64,000 nt of DNA from Gelatoporia subvermispora B (GCA_000320605.2 KB445800.1:637157-701156); one strand, 5' to 3'. Numbered from the stretch's first letter, positions 24,498 through 36,041 are shown. Numbers and translations are program-made. Notes: generated from the sequence alone by a model not told the origin.

Positions 24498-25150
24498 ACC
24501 TCGGAGAGAGCTTTCTGCCTCTTCTCGTCGCTCGCGACTTAGAAATCTTCTTTGTCGGGCGATGTGTCGCGGAGAGAGGTGGGGATATCGAGATCGAGTT
24601 GTCCTCACAGATACACTTCTTGGTTTAACCTCCGTATAGGTGGTGGACAACTTGAAGAGGGGCCTCGGATCGTCGAGCTCTCTCCGAATGACGTCCAACA
24701 CGGGCCGAGACCATGCTCAACAGACGTGTGTGCAGCTAAACAAGGCAATGCACCGTGATTTGCGTTCCTATTCACCATTTCGACGCTTGATATACGACCG
24801 GGTGTTGGAACTTGGAATTGGAGTCGGACGATTCGGGTGGTACGGCGGCGCGACGGAACTGAGCGCGGCGGGAACGGCGGGTGCAAGCTTACGCGCTCGC
24901 GTTCATCCGTGCCTGGTAGCTAGAGTTACCTTAATTAGTGGCGTTCTGTGTATTTAGATACCTCGTGCTCGTCAACGTACGGCGCGCGTTTGCAACGCGG
25001 GCTCACTACATCACCCCGGAACACCTCGCGCGACGGCTTGTTCCAACACCGGGGTCCGTCGGGATACTTGGAAGGCTGCTTGTCTGGAACAAGTTCTTCG
25101 AAAACTAGCCGCATGACATCTTCGCCAAGTAGTACATTGTGTGGAGCCAT

Positions 25151-26462
25151 TTTTACAGATCCAAACGAGAGGCATGCAAATAACTTGGTGTTGGACTGAA
25201 ACCAAGGCTACTGGAAGGTTTCCGCGAGTGGTAGTCGAGCCAGATTTCCCTTCAAATGTCCACTACATCGTCGAGCAGCGATACCATTTCTGAGATACCT
25301 GCCGCTCTCGGCGATGCTCACGTGATAGTTCTCAAAAAGACATCGCCTTCCAGGACCCCGACATACCCCTTATGATGTTGGATCCTGGTGCGGACAAAAA
25401 TGGGGGTCAAAATGGGCCAAGGTAGGATCGTCATGCGGACAAAAATGGCAAGATACGGACCTAAGTTCGATATTCTGCGCGGGTAAAAGTGGACTAGGGA
25501 GGGCAAGGGGAGATCCTGGTGCGGGCAAAATCGGCCCCGCGCGGCAGCGCGGCCGACGTGACACACCTGCCTGGATGTCTACCCAAAAACGAGCCAACGC
25601 GCTGAAGAACCCGCATACGTTCACTTCGATGTTTACCTCGCTGGATGAATTTATAGAAATAACCCTTCCATATTCACCTGACACATCGTGCTCTCCGGCT
25701 GCCACGTAATGTGTCTCGGTCGGCTACCGGTTAACTATACAACTATCAGATAGTCAAAAGAGAGTATGATACAGCTCCAACGAGCTCCGGATGCGAATAG
25801 TCGCTGGGATCACGCCTGATGTTGTTCTGAGCTTCGCTTCCGATGCTGGAATTGCTTTGCAATTCTACAATTCGATGTTCACGATGCTAATCGCGCTCTG
25901 GGAGGCCGGAAAAGTAGTAGATCTTGTTCTTCTCGGTATTCCGGACGCAGAGACATTTCTTCAGAACTATATCTATTTTGGGCGATTTTTTGAGGTTAGA
26001 TCCGTAATGCGACCTCCGCAGGGGTCAAGTGGATCCTGGTGCGGACAAAAAAGACCAAATTTGTGCGGGTAAAATTGGCCAAAACCAGGGGTTGTCGGAT
26101 CCAACATCTAAGGGGATATGCCAGCTGGGTCCTCCCCTCCCGCGTGCTTCGGCCCGGGCGTCTTCCTTCTGTCATTGTTCCTCCCATTTCTGACTGAGAG
26201 AACGTCGCGTTTGTGTGGTCAAAGACCCTATGCACATTGCACCTTGATGTCTCGGTATATTCAGAAGTCTCAAGGATTTTTCGATGACCTCAAACTCTGC
26301 ACTTTTCTCCGCCGTGTGCAATGAGCCCTCCGCTGGCGCCGGAGTTGCCCCTGGAAGGGTCCGGGCTGCCCATCTCCGCGGTTCTCGTGTCTTATTCATC
26401 ATACAGGCTATGGAGCCCGGACGCCTGAGCGCGAACCTTGACTCTGCCCAATCTCTCCCATC
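25151..26462. other. Gene-poor region with a short interspersed repeat
   Basis: No gene supported. The frame 25791-26072 (plus) has a hydrophobic stretch but no recognisable family and no ends that fit. The main content is the TGCGGACAAAAATGG-type repeat listed next. Confidence 0.5.
25380..26080 (+). repeat. Cluster of degenerate GTGCGGACAAAAATGG repeats
   Basis: At least six occurrences of a TGCGG(A/G)(C/T)AAAA core lie at about 25388, 25434, 25475, 25517, 26040 and 26060, all in one orientation. Three of them share the longer block GATCCTGGTGCGG at about 25381, 25512 and 26032. The arms do not form terminal inverted repeats that I can see. It may be a decayed non-autonomous element or a satellite-like array. 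Confidence 0.6.
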
Positions 26463-26909
26463 ATGTCTCCCCCCGAGCACGACAACGCAAGCGAGAGCCG
26501 TCCTGTCGATGAGAGGTTCGCATACAATCGGCTTTGAGATGATGGGACCAGTAAGATGACATTTGCCCGCTACTTGCTAGTTCCGGCGATCCTGGAGCGA
26601 TTGGCAGCGACGAGCAGAAGGTAGATGTGGCGGATGTGCCGCAAGATAGCCCGAAGCCCCCGGGATCCCCCAGGTGCGTTGTACAGGCGGTGCTCGAAGC
26701 ATTTGGATACTGATACGTCATTACAGCATTGTTGAGAGCTCGCTACCATCGTGCGTTGTGACTTTCCATAGTTATCGAACTTATCTGGAATTCTTTTGAA
26801 ATTCTTTCACAGGGAACAACCTGGGGATGCTGAACCAGACACATTCCGTCCTCGTGGGAGGGCAGCACATCCCTCTGCTGGTGTCAAAACACAGCCAGTC
26901 CGAAGGTAA
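26463..26909 (+). CDS. Possible small spliced gene, unknown product
   Basis: From ATG 26463 a short, hydrophilic product of about 90 residues can be assembled using introns at roughly 26514-26580, 26676-26727 and 26750-26814 and a TAA at 26907. The joined text is rich in Ser, Pro, Asp and Glu (for example DERSSGDPGAIGSDEQKVDV). Two of the introns start with the same GTGCGTTGT. No family is recognised, and the first donor (GTTCGC) is weak. It could equally be the end of a decayed gene or non-coding sequence. Confidence 0.3.
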
Positions 26910-27197
26910 TCGAGATACCACTGAAGTTGGACGTGCATCCAGAGAAGACGTATTTTCCAAACTTATCGCACATGTATCCTACGCCCGCCTCTCTCAAATT
27001 CTACTGCATCTGGATCTGTAACATCGTGTGGGACCGGCTACTGCCTACTTATTTCTTCTTGACAAACCGAAATCCATTAGATGATTGAACTCTTCAATAT
27101 CACATGAATGACGCTCGCCATTAGGCATATAGAAACGAGAACGGTATGGTATTATCATGCAGTCATTCGTACAGGACGTCTCTGGGTGGACAGGCAT

Positions 27198-28072
27198 TTA
27201 CCACGGGCAGCCTTTGTATCTCTTGATAGCCAATGTTGGCACGACGTAGTTGATATTGCACATACGCCCAAACGCTAGTTGGGTGACGTAGATATCTTCC
27301 ACAGTCGCATTTGGCCTGGCCCCAATTCGACATGCTTCCTGATGTCCGTCGTACACGGCTTTGTTCTACAACATGATATTAGCACCAGCAAGGCTAACTG
27401 AGATGCGTGAGATCACCATATGGTCCATTAGATATCTTCGCACAAGCTCGCAGACCCTGTACACGAGGTCATTGAGGGTGGCAGATCGAGGAATGTGAAG
27501 CCCAAGATGTTGTACATGCCACTTCATACCGGGCCACTACACGCGGAAGATGTCACAATGCCACAAGAGTCGAACGGGCGCGAAAGACTTACCTCTACCG
27601 ACAACGTGAAGTAGAGCGTATTGAACATCTTGGACACGCTGTGCTTGCCACCGTCCACCTTGTACCACGGGCGCGCCCATTCTTTCAAAAATTGCGAAAT
27701 ACTCACCCCTGTATCGTTTTCGCATCGAAGATTGATGACTAGAGTAGTAAACAGGGGAGGCTCCGTCACCACGTAGAAGTTCCCGCTCTGTTCGAGTCGG
27801 TCTCTGAAGGCCTTGCGAGCTTCGGCGGCTTTAGCTGGATCAATGAGGACCAATATAGGCGGGCATGAAACCTGGTGTGCCCGATGTTCCGTGTCAAGGG
27901 TTCCTCGGACAGCGCTCTCAGCATAATACATTGGGTCGAATATCATCCCGTTGGGGATTGAGAATTCCTGGGATACTTGAGTGTGGCCGCTGTTGATCGG
28001 TCGTGATCCACTGATCGAGTTATTCCACGGGTACGAGGTTGCTTCAACTTGAGAGTTGGTGAAGTGGGCCAT
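27198..28072 (-). CDS. Unnamed two-copy family protein, member A
   Basis: Three exons on the minus strand, 27593-28072, 27417-27536 and 27198-27365, separated by 56- and 51-nt introns, give 255 residues. I recognise no named domain. The product is soluble, without signal peptide or membrane segment. The N-terminal 90 residues are variable; a central part (PPLFTTLVINLRCENDTGVS) and the C-terminus (VEDIYVTQLAFGRMCNINYV) resemble member B at 42924-43807, where the equivalent C-terminal text is LDDIYLTQVSVARHSDMTYI. The middle exon is exactly 40 codons in both genes and both introns are at the same positions and phases, so the two genes share a recent ancestor. The protein ends YKGCPW. Confidence 0.7.
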
Positions 28073-28875
28073 CGTTCACTAGAGAATGGAGTTATTCCGT
28101 CGAGGGTGAGCTAGAGTAGAGCAGAGCAGAGGTAGACAGCTCTCGATATTGTGCCCATAGCCATCATTTATATCAGCCAATGTTGAGAAGCATTGGCTTT
28201 GCTTGAGCCACAGACTTGCATGGCACAGAGGCCACATTGGACGGACACGGCCAATTCTGGATATATCGCCAGACAAAGGGTGCGGCGGTCAAAGCAATTT
28301 GAAGCGAGAACGTTGCCACTTCGACGCGACCCTGGGAAAGTTTAATGTGCTGCCGTGTACGGCCGAGCACATATCGCTACAGCTGAGCTACAAGCAAGCC
28401 ATTTTCGGGAAAGATGTGGCCTAGAATTCTACCGGTCCAAAGAGCGTTGACTGGATGGCCACAAGTTGCCGGGGGCAGTAGGGAATTACGAAAGTTCGAG
28501 TCCGCCTCGGGGCGCCAGAGAACCAACGCAGTCCACGAGCTCAACGCTATCAGTACTTCATTACAGCCCAAGTGCAGTCACCAGGCCAGAATACGTATTG
28601 GCAGTGCCTTGCTCGTGGGCGTCGGGATTAAAACCAGACTGGGATCGACTTGCGCGCTTGTACGCGCAGCGACGGTTAATCTCGGGCCGGTTAGCCGGAG
28701 GTCATACGGTGCGTTCTCTAGGCACATTCGCGATTTCTTTTACGTTGACTCGGGATTCAAGTCCAGGTCCGTCTCGGAATGCAGACTGTATGCAGTCAGA
28801 TAAATGGACCGGAAATAATCTGGAGTAACTCTCTTTTGTGCTTCCATCACCACGAGCTCGCTCTAGGTTTCCAGG
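28073..28875. other. Divergent promoter region, member A and MFS gene
   Basis: Shared upstream region between a minus-strand gene and a plus-strand gene, about 0.8 kb. A TATAAA on the minus strand is listed separately. A CCAAT sequence lies nearby at about 28177. Other open frames here look like chance. Confidence 0.5.
28167..28172 (-). promoter_or_regulatory. Candidate TATA box of unnamed family member A
   Basis: TATAAA on the minus strand about 95 bp upstream of ATG 28072. Confidence 0.45.
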
Positions 28876-31190
28876 ATGTCTACTCCTCAGCTCTCGACGG
28901 CTGGCCCATCGTCCACCGTGCGCCGCGACGACGACGGTAGCAGTGCCAAGGTCACCGTCACTTTTGCGCCCGACAAGCCTACTGTCTACCCCTATGGCTC
29001 TGCGCTCGACGTCGACACCGCGTCTGCGTCCTCGCTCGACGTGCCCTCTACAGCGGTGAGCGACCGCATTCGCCGGCGGTCAGACATTGCGCGAATTCGG
29101 CCGCGGCTCGAGATGACGGCCGCGGACCCTGAGCCAGAGTCTATCGAGCTCCCGACCCTGAACTACTTCGGGAGGCACGAGGACCCTGTGTCGATCAGCG
29201 TGCGCACAGTCGGCGTGGCGGACCCGTTCGCGGACCATGTGTTGGAAGAGGCGCAGGTGCCGAGCACGAGCACGGCTGGTGCTAGCGGCGCAGAGGAAGC
29301 GGGCGCGAGCGTGAGCGCGCCGGCGGTGACCCCCGCGCAGAGGGCGGAGCAGCGGCGCAGGAGTCGTATGCATTTTGCGGCTCTGTGCTATTCCCTCTGG
29401 CTCGAGGGCTGGAACGATGGCACGACCGGTCCGCTTCTACCTGTGATCCAGCGGCACTACAACGTGAGCGGCTTCCCAGTGTAATGGCAGTACGGCCTGC
29501 TTGAACTACCTGCGCAGATTGGCTTTACACTCGTCTCCCTTTTGTTCGTGATGAACTGCATTGTGAGGACACCCGCAGCCTCTTCCCACACGCCGCCCTG
29601 TTGACACAGCATGGTGTACTCCGCAGGGGTTCTTGAGCGGCTCACTTCTAAACGTCTACCTCAATGATCGATGTGGCTTTGGAAAAGTCAGCTCGCTTTC
29701 TCCTTTCTTTCTTGCGTGTAATGACGTCGACCCCGCCAGGTCCTGATTATAGGTCCGTTGTCTCCCTGAGCCCGCAGGTCTTTCGCCAACACTTGGCCGC
29801 GCATATAGGTGCAGCGTTGCAAGTGGCGGGCTACGCGCTCATCGCACCCTCGGGCCCGTTCCCACTTATGTGCATTGGTTTCCTATTCACGGGCTTCGGT
29901 ATCGCTTTGCAGAATGCACAAGCGAACGGTTTCGTGGGCGGGCTCGGCGATGCCGCGCGCACTAAATTCGGACTCCTTCACGCGACATATGGTGAGCCCG
30001 CGCCTATATTTCCAAGGCCCTGATATGTTCGAAGCTGGATGTGCGACATCTGATACATGTAATGTGTAGGTCTAGGCGCGCTCGCAGCACCACTCGCCGC
30101 GACGCAATTCGCGGCATCCTCGCACTGGTCATTCCAGTACTTGATCTCGGCGGCGATTGGCCTGACGAATGTCGCGGTGCTATGGTACGTTTTCCGAGGC
30201 AAGAATCAGGACGGTGAGCCGCAGTGCCGATGTCACTAAGACAACTGGTCCTTACATCTCATGCTGGACAGATATTATGGCAGAGGCAGGCACGGCGCCA
30301 GAAGAGTCAAGCGCTGCGCGCGAGAACAAATACCGCCAGATCCTGGGTCTGCGCGAGGTGCACTACCTGTCGACTTTTGCGCTCATCTACGTTGGTACCG
30401 AGGTCTCGTTAGGAGGTACATGTGTATGCTGTCGTATTGTAGGTTGCTCTAACCCAGTGTATGTTAGGCTGGATCGTGACGTTCATCGAGCAAAAACGCG
30501 GTGGTGGCGCGAGCGCGGGGTACATCTCCTCTGGATTCTTTGGAGGTATGTCTCGGGTGTACTTCGCGCGCGATACACCATTGATTTATGCGCATCTTAG
30601 GACTGATGCTTGGCCGGATTTTGCTCATGTGGCTCAATCGTAAGGTGTGGAAGTCTCCAGCTGTGCTCTTGGTCGCACATGAATGACAATGATCATCCTT
30701 CACCAGATCGGCGAGCGCAGAGTGATGTTCCTCTACGCCTTCCTCGCAATCCAGTGCGCCCTTCCCCTCTCCTATCCCCAATGTTGACCATTGACCACGC
30801 CATCCGTGCAGGCTTGAAGTGACGATCTGGCTCATCCCGTCACTGATCGAGAACGCGGTCGCAGTGTGCTTCGTTGGGCTGTTGCTGGGCCCTATGTACC
30901 CGATCTTGATGAACCACTCGACCGCAATCCTCCCGCGGCGGGTCCTCACAGGCGCGGTGGGCTACATCGGCGGCCTGGGCCAGGCGGGCTCCGCAGTACT
31001 CCCGTTCGTAACGGGTGTACTTGCGGGCAGGTTCGGCATCGAGGCGCTGCAGCCACTGTGAGTGCTCCTTTCGCTGGTGAGATTGAGAGGATGAGTGCTG
31101 ACGCTCTGTGGGTCGGCCAGGGTCGTGTCAATGATGTCGACGATGATTGTCATTTGGGCGTTGGTCCCAAGGGTGCGGCGTGTCGATTGA
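28876..31190 (+). CDS. MFS transporter (fucose-permease/BSC6-like)
   Basis: Predicted plasma-membrane or vacuolar transporter of the major facilitator superfamily; the substrate cannot be told. Eleven exons (28876-29463, 29518-29562, 29627-29686, 29778-29991, 30070-30213, 30272-30415, 30468-30545, 30601-30644, 30707-30753, 30812-31057, 31121-31190) give 559 residues with an exact frame. A cytosolic N-terminus of about 165 residues, rich in Ser and acidic residues, precedes the first membrane segment (ALCYSLWLEGWNDGTTGPLL). Later landmarks are GFLSGSLLNVYLNDRCGFGK, FLFTGFGIALQNAQANGFVG, the SLGGWIVTFI segment after TEV, GLMLGRILLMWLNRKIGERR (the MFS loop motif) and GYIGGLGQAGSAVLPFVTGV. The pattern resembles the fungal FucP-like subfamily. 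Introns interrupt almost every membrane segment, so single-frame searches see only fragments. Confidence 0.88.
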
Positions 31191-31477
31191 GCATAAAGTC
31201 TAGATGCGAAAAGTTTCCCTCGATTCTCTCTTTGGGTCCTTGTGTATAGAGTTTGTAGACCACTCAGCAGCCAGTAGAAAATGAGTCGATATAGATCTCA
31301 GACCTAAAGGTACAAGAGAGACCACTTCCGTGCGGTCAACCACAGCAGCCACAAATGCATTTCGCCAAAACTCGTCCTGAAACTGTTAACCGCGGGTGTG
31401 AAAAAATGTGAAAGATTCTAAATGTCTATTGTGGGATGCTCTGAGACGATAACGAACAAAACGAAGGCAAAAATTCA
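31191..31477. other. Spacer between MFS gene and tRNA
   Basis: Nothing recognised apart from the tRNA terminator at its right end. Confidence 0.6.
31469..31473 (-). terminator. Pol III terminator of tRNA-Cys
   Basis: TTTTT on the minus strand, four bases beyond the mature 3' end of the tRNA. Confidence 0.75.
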
Positions 31478-31549
31478 GGTCCCTGCGTGAGTTGAACACG
31501 CGACCCTGCGATCTGCAATCGCATGCTCTAACCACTGAGCTAAGAGACC
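31478..31549 (-). tRNA. tRNA-Cys(GCA)
   Basis: The minus strand folds into a full cloverleaf of 72 nt: acceptor GGTCTCT/AGGGACC (one G-T pair), D stem GCTC/GAGC, anticodon stem TGCGA/TCGCA with loop TTGCAGA, T stem GCGTG/CACGC with loop TTCAACT. The anticodon GCA reads Cys codons UGC and UGU. There is no intron. CCA is not encoded, as expected for eukaryotes. It lies 101 bp upstream of the Swp1 start, on the opposite strand. Confidence 0.95.
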
Positions 31550-31650
31550 CCGCTAACAGGGTTATGCATAATAGTCATCGTCCGGTGTTTCACTCGCATC
31601 AAGCACTATGTGCTTGGCTAGTGAACAGAGGACTTCAGCATCTACTTACC

Positions 31651-32664
31651 ATGGGTGTCCTTCGCTATTGTCTGCTCGCACTGCTCGCTATCGCCGGTGT
31701 GCACGCCTCTGCACTCTCCGTACAGTCTCCTCGTGTTACCATCACCGGTCCCGACGCTGCTCAGCTTCGGACAGAGTCGTAAGTCCCCGCATCGTCTACG
31801 TCGACAGCGCTGACACGTGTACCGACATAGGTTGCTCGCGGATGGGCCCCTCCCGACGCTCACCCTAGGTGCCGACGATGCGTTGAAGCTGACATTCCAG
31901 GTCGTTGAGAGTGATGGTGGAAAGGGCGTGCAGCCCCACCAGGTCTTTCTCCGCTTCTACGACGAGCTCTCGGGTGAGGAGGGCATCCAGCCCCTCCGTG
32001 TCACTCCCGGTGGCAAGGCGAAATTCGAGCTGGTATGTACACCCTACCGTCTCGCATTCTGCTCCGGACGTTAACAGATCCGTGTGTGTGCTGCACAGAG
32101 CATGTCAAAACCCCCCGCGTCGCTCCCGCCCAGCTCGACTGCGCCGCTCCGCGTCTCGCTCCTCCTTGGCTCGTTCTCGCACGCGCCCGCATCCTACTCC
32201 CTCTTCGACCTCCTGGTTCCGCCTTCCGCGCCGGCGCCCACGCACCCTGACGAGCCATCGTTCCATGCGCGCCCCGAGATCGTGCACACTTTCCGCCCCG
32301 ACCCCGCGCTGCCCCCTCGCCCCGTCTCTGCCCTCTTCTCCGGGCTCGTCCTCGCGCCGTGGGTCGTCCTCCTCGGACTGGTACGTCCCTTCTATTTTTC
32401 CGTGCCCATATCTCGTGCTCCAAGCTAACCTAGCGGTGCACGCAGTGGTCACACATCCGCCCGCGCGTCCCGCGCCTCTTCTCGCCGCAAATACTCCCGT
32501 TCGTCTCTTCCCTCGCGGCATTCGAGGGCCTGCTCTTCTGGTACTGGGTCGACCTTCGCCTCGGCGACGTCCTTTTATACGGCGGTGTGCTCGGCCTTAT
32601 AACCGCGCTCACTGGCAATAAGGCGCTCTCTGCGACGGGCGAGTGGAGGACCGGGCGGAAGTAG
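31651..32664 (+). CDS. SWP1: Oligosaccharyltransferase subunit Swp1/ribophorin II
   Basis: Subunit of the ER oligosaccharyltransferase that transfers the lipid-linked glycan to Asn of nascent proteins. Four exons (31651-31778, 31831-32032, 32099-32380, 32446-32664) give 276 residues, close to yeast Swp1. A signal peptide (MGVLRYCLLALLAIAGVHAS) is followed by a lumenal beta-rich domain (LKLTFQVVESDGG, PHQVFLRFYDELSG, LRVSLLLGSF) and the conserved C-terminal part with three membrane segments: LFSGLVLAPWVVLLGLW, LPFVSSLAAFEGLLFWYWVD, and VLLYGGVLGLITALTGNKAL. The LFSG and GLLFWYW-type motifs are typical of ribophorin II C-termini. It ends TGRK. The second intron could instead end at 32068, adding ten in-frame residues, but that would make a 36-nt intron. 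It converges on the GH47 gene. Confidence 0.92.
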
Positions 32665-32938
32665 GCCGCGCGCGCCGTGTGTACAAAATGACTCTTGTGT
32701 TCTGGTGTTATACCTCTGCCTGTTGCCTATTGACAAAAGCTCATACGGATTCATAATGCTCGTGCGTGCGCTGCCAGCCTGTGCGTGTCGACCGAACAAG
32801 GTACGTGCGTCGCTATCCTTGGTTCCCATGCACCATTTCCGCCAAGCGCGGGATATCATATATACTCCCAAAACACAAGAATGTACAACGGAAGCTACTG
32901 CTATCATACAGACGCCCCTTGCCCCCCTGCGCGGACAC

Positions 32939-35187
32939 TCAGGGCCCCGGCTGGTTGAGGTTGCTCGAGAGGCGTGGCAAGGGGCTCACCTGCGGGAGCG
33001 TGCCCGGGTTGACCTGGAACGGGCCCGGGGGGTGGGTCAGCTTGCCGCTGCCGTACGACGACTTGGCGGGGGGCGCCTTGAAGGGGTGGCCCTCCGTGTT
33101 GAACACATCTGTGGCGCGTACGAACATCGCGTCAGCTCTCCGCTAGCACAACGCCACGCGCGGGGAGAAATGCTCACATTCGTCGAGGCTGATGTTGCTC
33201 GGGTCGTCGAAGGTGAGGTAGAGGTACTTGAGGACCTCGGCGAACCAGAAGCTCTGCATGTCGTCCATGAAAGCCGAGTCGGTCGCGTCGACGTCGTCGA
33301 TCGGGGCGTACGCGACGGGCGCGGCGAGGTACACCTCGAAGGCCTCGAGCGCGGATGCGGCTCGTTCAAGGTACTTAGTGTCGCCGGTGATGCGCCACGC
33401 GTAGAAGTTGGACTCGAGGACCTCGGGCCGCATGTAGTAGTACTCGGAGCCGGGCTGGATGAAGAAGCCGTTCCGCTCGTAGAAAGCGATGTCACCCGAG
33501 GACGGCGACACTGAGGTGTAGTTCCCGTCGGAAGAGAAGTAGGCGATGGCCTCGGGGCCGATGCCCGTTCTGCGTCAAAGGGTGAGTCCTGGAAGGATGT
33601 ACTACGAAGATGGGGGGCGTACGCGGTGCTTGCGTACGTGTTCCAGCACGCGTCGTTGTGGCTCAGCGCGAAGTTGACGATCGTCTCGTTTTTGAGGAGC
33701 TTGCCGCCTGTCCGCTCAGGTGAGCACCATCCATGTTCGATAACAGCGAACGCAACACTGACCGAGCAGCCAGTTTCCGGCAGAGTAACACTCAAGATGC
33801 GAGTCAATATGGATAATTGTGCCCGTGTCCCAGTCCGCGAGGAACTGCCAGTCGCCCACGGTCGACTTCTACAGCACCCACGCGCGTCAGCAGGGAGCTT
33901 CACAAACCCTTCACAGAAGCACCGAACTAACCCTGGCGAGGACCTGTATAGAGGTGTCGACCGCGGTCGCCCACGTGTCCGCAAAGATGTTGTCGTCCGT
34001 GTTCGACAGCCGCGCGTACTTGATCAGATACTCGAAGTAGCTGTCCGAACCTCCGCCCCACGTCTGCCCAACATTCGCCCTTAGTCCACGAAGCTCCTGG
34101 ATGTCACTGCAGACGACGTACGACGTAGGCACCGACGGGGTCGCCCGTCGCAGGGTCGATGCCCTGCGCTGGCAGGCCGGGAAGAGGCGCAGACTGCGCG
34201 GCGAGGTCAAGTCAGGTGCGCGAGTATACTGAATAAAGCGGACAACGCACGAGATTGGTTATGTGCAGCACAGCGCCGAGGGCGAGGTCGGCGTATGTTT
34301 GGTTGCCGGTGAGATTCCTAGCACGCAGCGTGAGCGGACAAGATATAGCTAACCCCGGAGAAATGACGCATACGACAACGTGACCCATTCCATCGTAAGC
34401 TGTCGAGGCGCAGCGTGAGTACTAGCGCGCACATATGTTGTGAATTGAACTAACAGTGCCCTGCTCAGCGATGTTTGACGTGGCACCCGTTATAGGGACG
34501 CTATCGTTGAAATCGACGTAACCCCAGTGGATGGGGCTGGACTATATCGAGTTCAGTTTGTTTCAAGCAAACGCTCAATCTGCACTCACACCATCGAATG
34601 CGAGCGAGAGCTTGTTGGCGACTTCAACGGACTTCGAAACAAGCTCGGGATATTTCTCGTCGCTGAGCTGGTACGCGACGAGCATGGCGCCGATGTACCG
34701 AATGGTAGTCTCGAAAACCGATACTTGCGCGTTGTTCGAAATGTTGTAGTCGACAGAAGTCGACCACTGGACTGCCTCTTCGAAAATGGAGGTTTCGCCC
34801 ATTAGGAACTACCGCCGGTCTAAGTCCTCCTACGAACGATGTCAAGAAAGCGATGACATACCGCAGTGTCAAGAGCGTCGACGATGGAGGCTCCCCATCC
34901 TCCATAGCTGTCGACGAAACTCATACTGATCGGCGTCAGGTCATCGTGCCCATATGCGTACTCCCTTGGGAAGATGATCAGCACACGCTCTTCCTTTCTT
35001 CGAAGCACACGAACTTGTAGGCATTCCAACTGGTGGTGAACACATCGACCACCTTCTGCTTGTTGGACGCCTGGCTCGACGGCACGACCAGGCCCGGGAC
35101 CTGCACAGTGATTCCTGGGGCGGCCGCGACGACATTTAACGAGCACGCCGCGGCGAGTGCGAGTGTCCTGACGAGTCCGGGCGCCAT
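32939..35187 (-). CDS. GH47 alpha-1,2-mannosidase
   Basis: Class I, Ca-dependent mannosyl-oligosaccharide alpha-1,2-mannosidase of the secretory pathway; trims N-glycans in the ER/Golgi or acts extracellularly. Twelve exons on the minus strand (starts 35187, 34964, 34808, 34541, 34399, 34317, 34193, 34063, 33868, 33707, 33569 and 33108) give 545 residues with an exact frame. A cleavable signal peptide (MAPGLVRTLALAAACSLNVV) starts the protein, and there is no membrane anchor, so it is probably secreted or lumenal. GH47 landmarks occur in order: EYAYGHDDLTPIS, TWGGGSDSYFEYLIKYARL (acidic catalytic region), HLECYSAGNWLLGGKLL, YYMRPEVLESNFYAWRITGD, MQSFWFAEVLKYLYLTF and YVFNTEGHPFKAP, whose Thr binds calcium in the family. 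ATG 35187 was chosen over 35232 because the signal peptide begins there. A TATAAAG sits 62 bp upstream. Confidence 0.93.
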
Positions 35188-36041
35188 GCTGCGAGCAGGA
35201 TATGCAACCCAAGGTGCGGGCGAGAGACGCATCAGCCCATCCCGCCGGCTTTATACGCGCATCTTCTAGTCCGTCGCCGCTTCTCTTCCATGCGAGCATT
35301 CTACTTCTTGCCATCCGGCGCGCGCGTGGACGGCCCAGGAGGGGCCCTGAGTACCTGATACCTGGCAGGCTGTTTGGCAGAGATGCCAGGATGCAGCGCA
35401 GGTGCAGAGAGAGAAGCCAAGCGGGGCCCGCTGGTGCCCGGTGCAGGACGCATTGAGCGGGGCGCAATCTCGGAGTGAGCGTGCAGTGCGCTCACATGAT
35501 ACGACCAGCCGACGGCCGACATTGTGACGCATTCTGATATTGCAGACGGCCGTATGGACCCTTGCGGAGGCATCAGACGCTGCCAGATGCTGCTCCATCG
35601 CATAGGCCCCGCGACTCTGTAGACGAAGGCCTCCGGGCGGCCCAGCGGCCCTCGCGACCTCCTCCGCGCGGCTCAGCCAGCCAGCTGCACTCGGCGAGTT
35701 CTCGGCCCTGGCACGAGACGCGTCAAAGGGGTCAGCTCAGTTGTAATTCCGGCCACAGAAAAGCGGGGGTGCTCGTCAAACACGCCCGACGCTGCGATAC
35801 GGGCACCAATTCTGATGCACTCGTGATGCGGAGGCATATGGACGGAAGCAGAAGCACCACAAGCGGGACGTGCAGCGCTTCCGCCGTCGCGTGGCCGCTT
35901 TCTAGCCTAGTTCATAGCATCTTCGAATGCACCGGCACACCTTTATCATCCGAGTCGAGGCAATCTACTGACATTATAGATACAAGCACAACCAAAGATA
36001 ACTACAGCTAAAGATAGCGACCGATGCGGCGGTAGAGCGCC
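35188..36041. other. Spacer upstream of GH47 gene
   Basis: Contains the GH47 promoter at the left. Open frames on both strands are GC-rich chance frames without domains. The right end is the 3' flank of the F-box/zinc-finger gene. Confidence 0.55.
35249..35255 (-). promoter_or_regulatory. TATA box of the GH47 gene
   Basis: TATAAAG on the minus strand, about 62 bp upstream of ATG 35187. Confidence 0.55.

Larger units (their letters stand above)
23741..25150 (-). pseudogene. F-box/LRR-like cluster member 3, rearranged and broken
   Basis: Three fragments of the same family can be read. On the minus strand the start (ATG 25150: LLGEDVMRLVFEELVPDKQP) and, after an unrelated insert of roughly 300 bp, SCTHVC-stop-AWSRPVLDVIRRELDDPRPLF (about 24745-24650) correspond to the F-box region of member 2, with a nonsense codon in place of Lys. 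On the plus strand, 24220-24606 encodes PFALGAALTTLCTHQGRTLR onward to GGDIEIELSS, which matches the region just before the C-terminal part of members 1 and 2. On the minus strand again, 24163-23741 encodes DDILRKMGEAWPLLTKMVLI to the stop. The central leucine-rich part, about 200 residues, is missing. So the gene suffered a deletion, an internal inversion (breakpoints near 24180 and 24607), an insert, a stop and a duplication. Confidence 0.8.

Noticed and set aside
31500..31530. tRNA on the plus strand
   Set aside because: The plus strand does not fold into a cloverleaf with correct invariant bases; the minus strand does, with anticodon GCA.
32705..33514. 269-codon plus-strand frame
   Set aside because: Antisense to GH47 exons, which carry the catalytic-domain motifs and join in frame.
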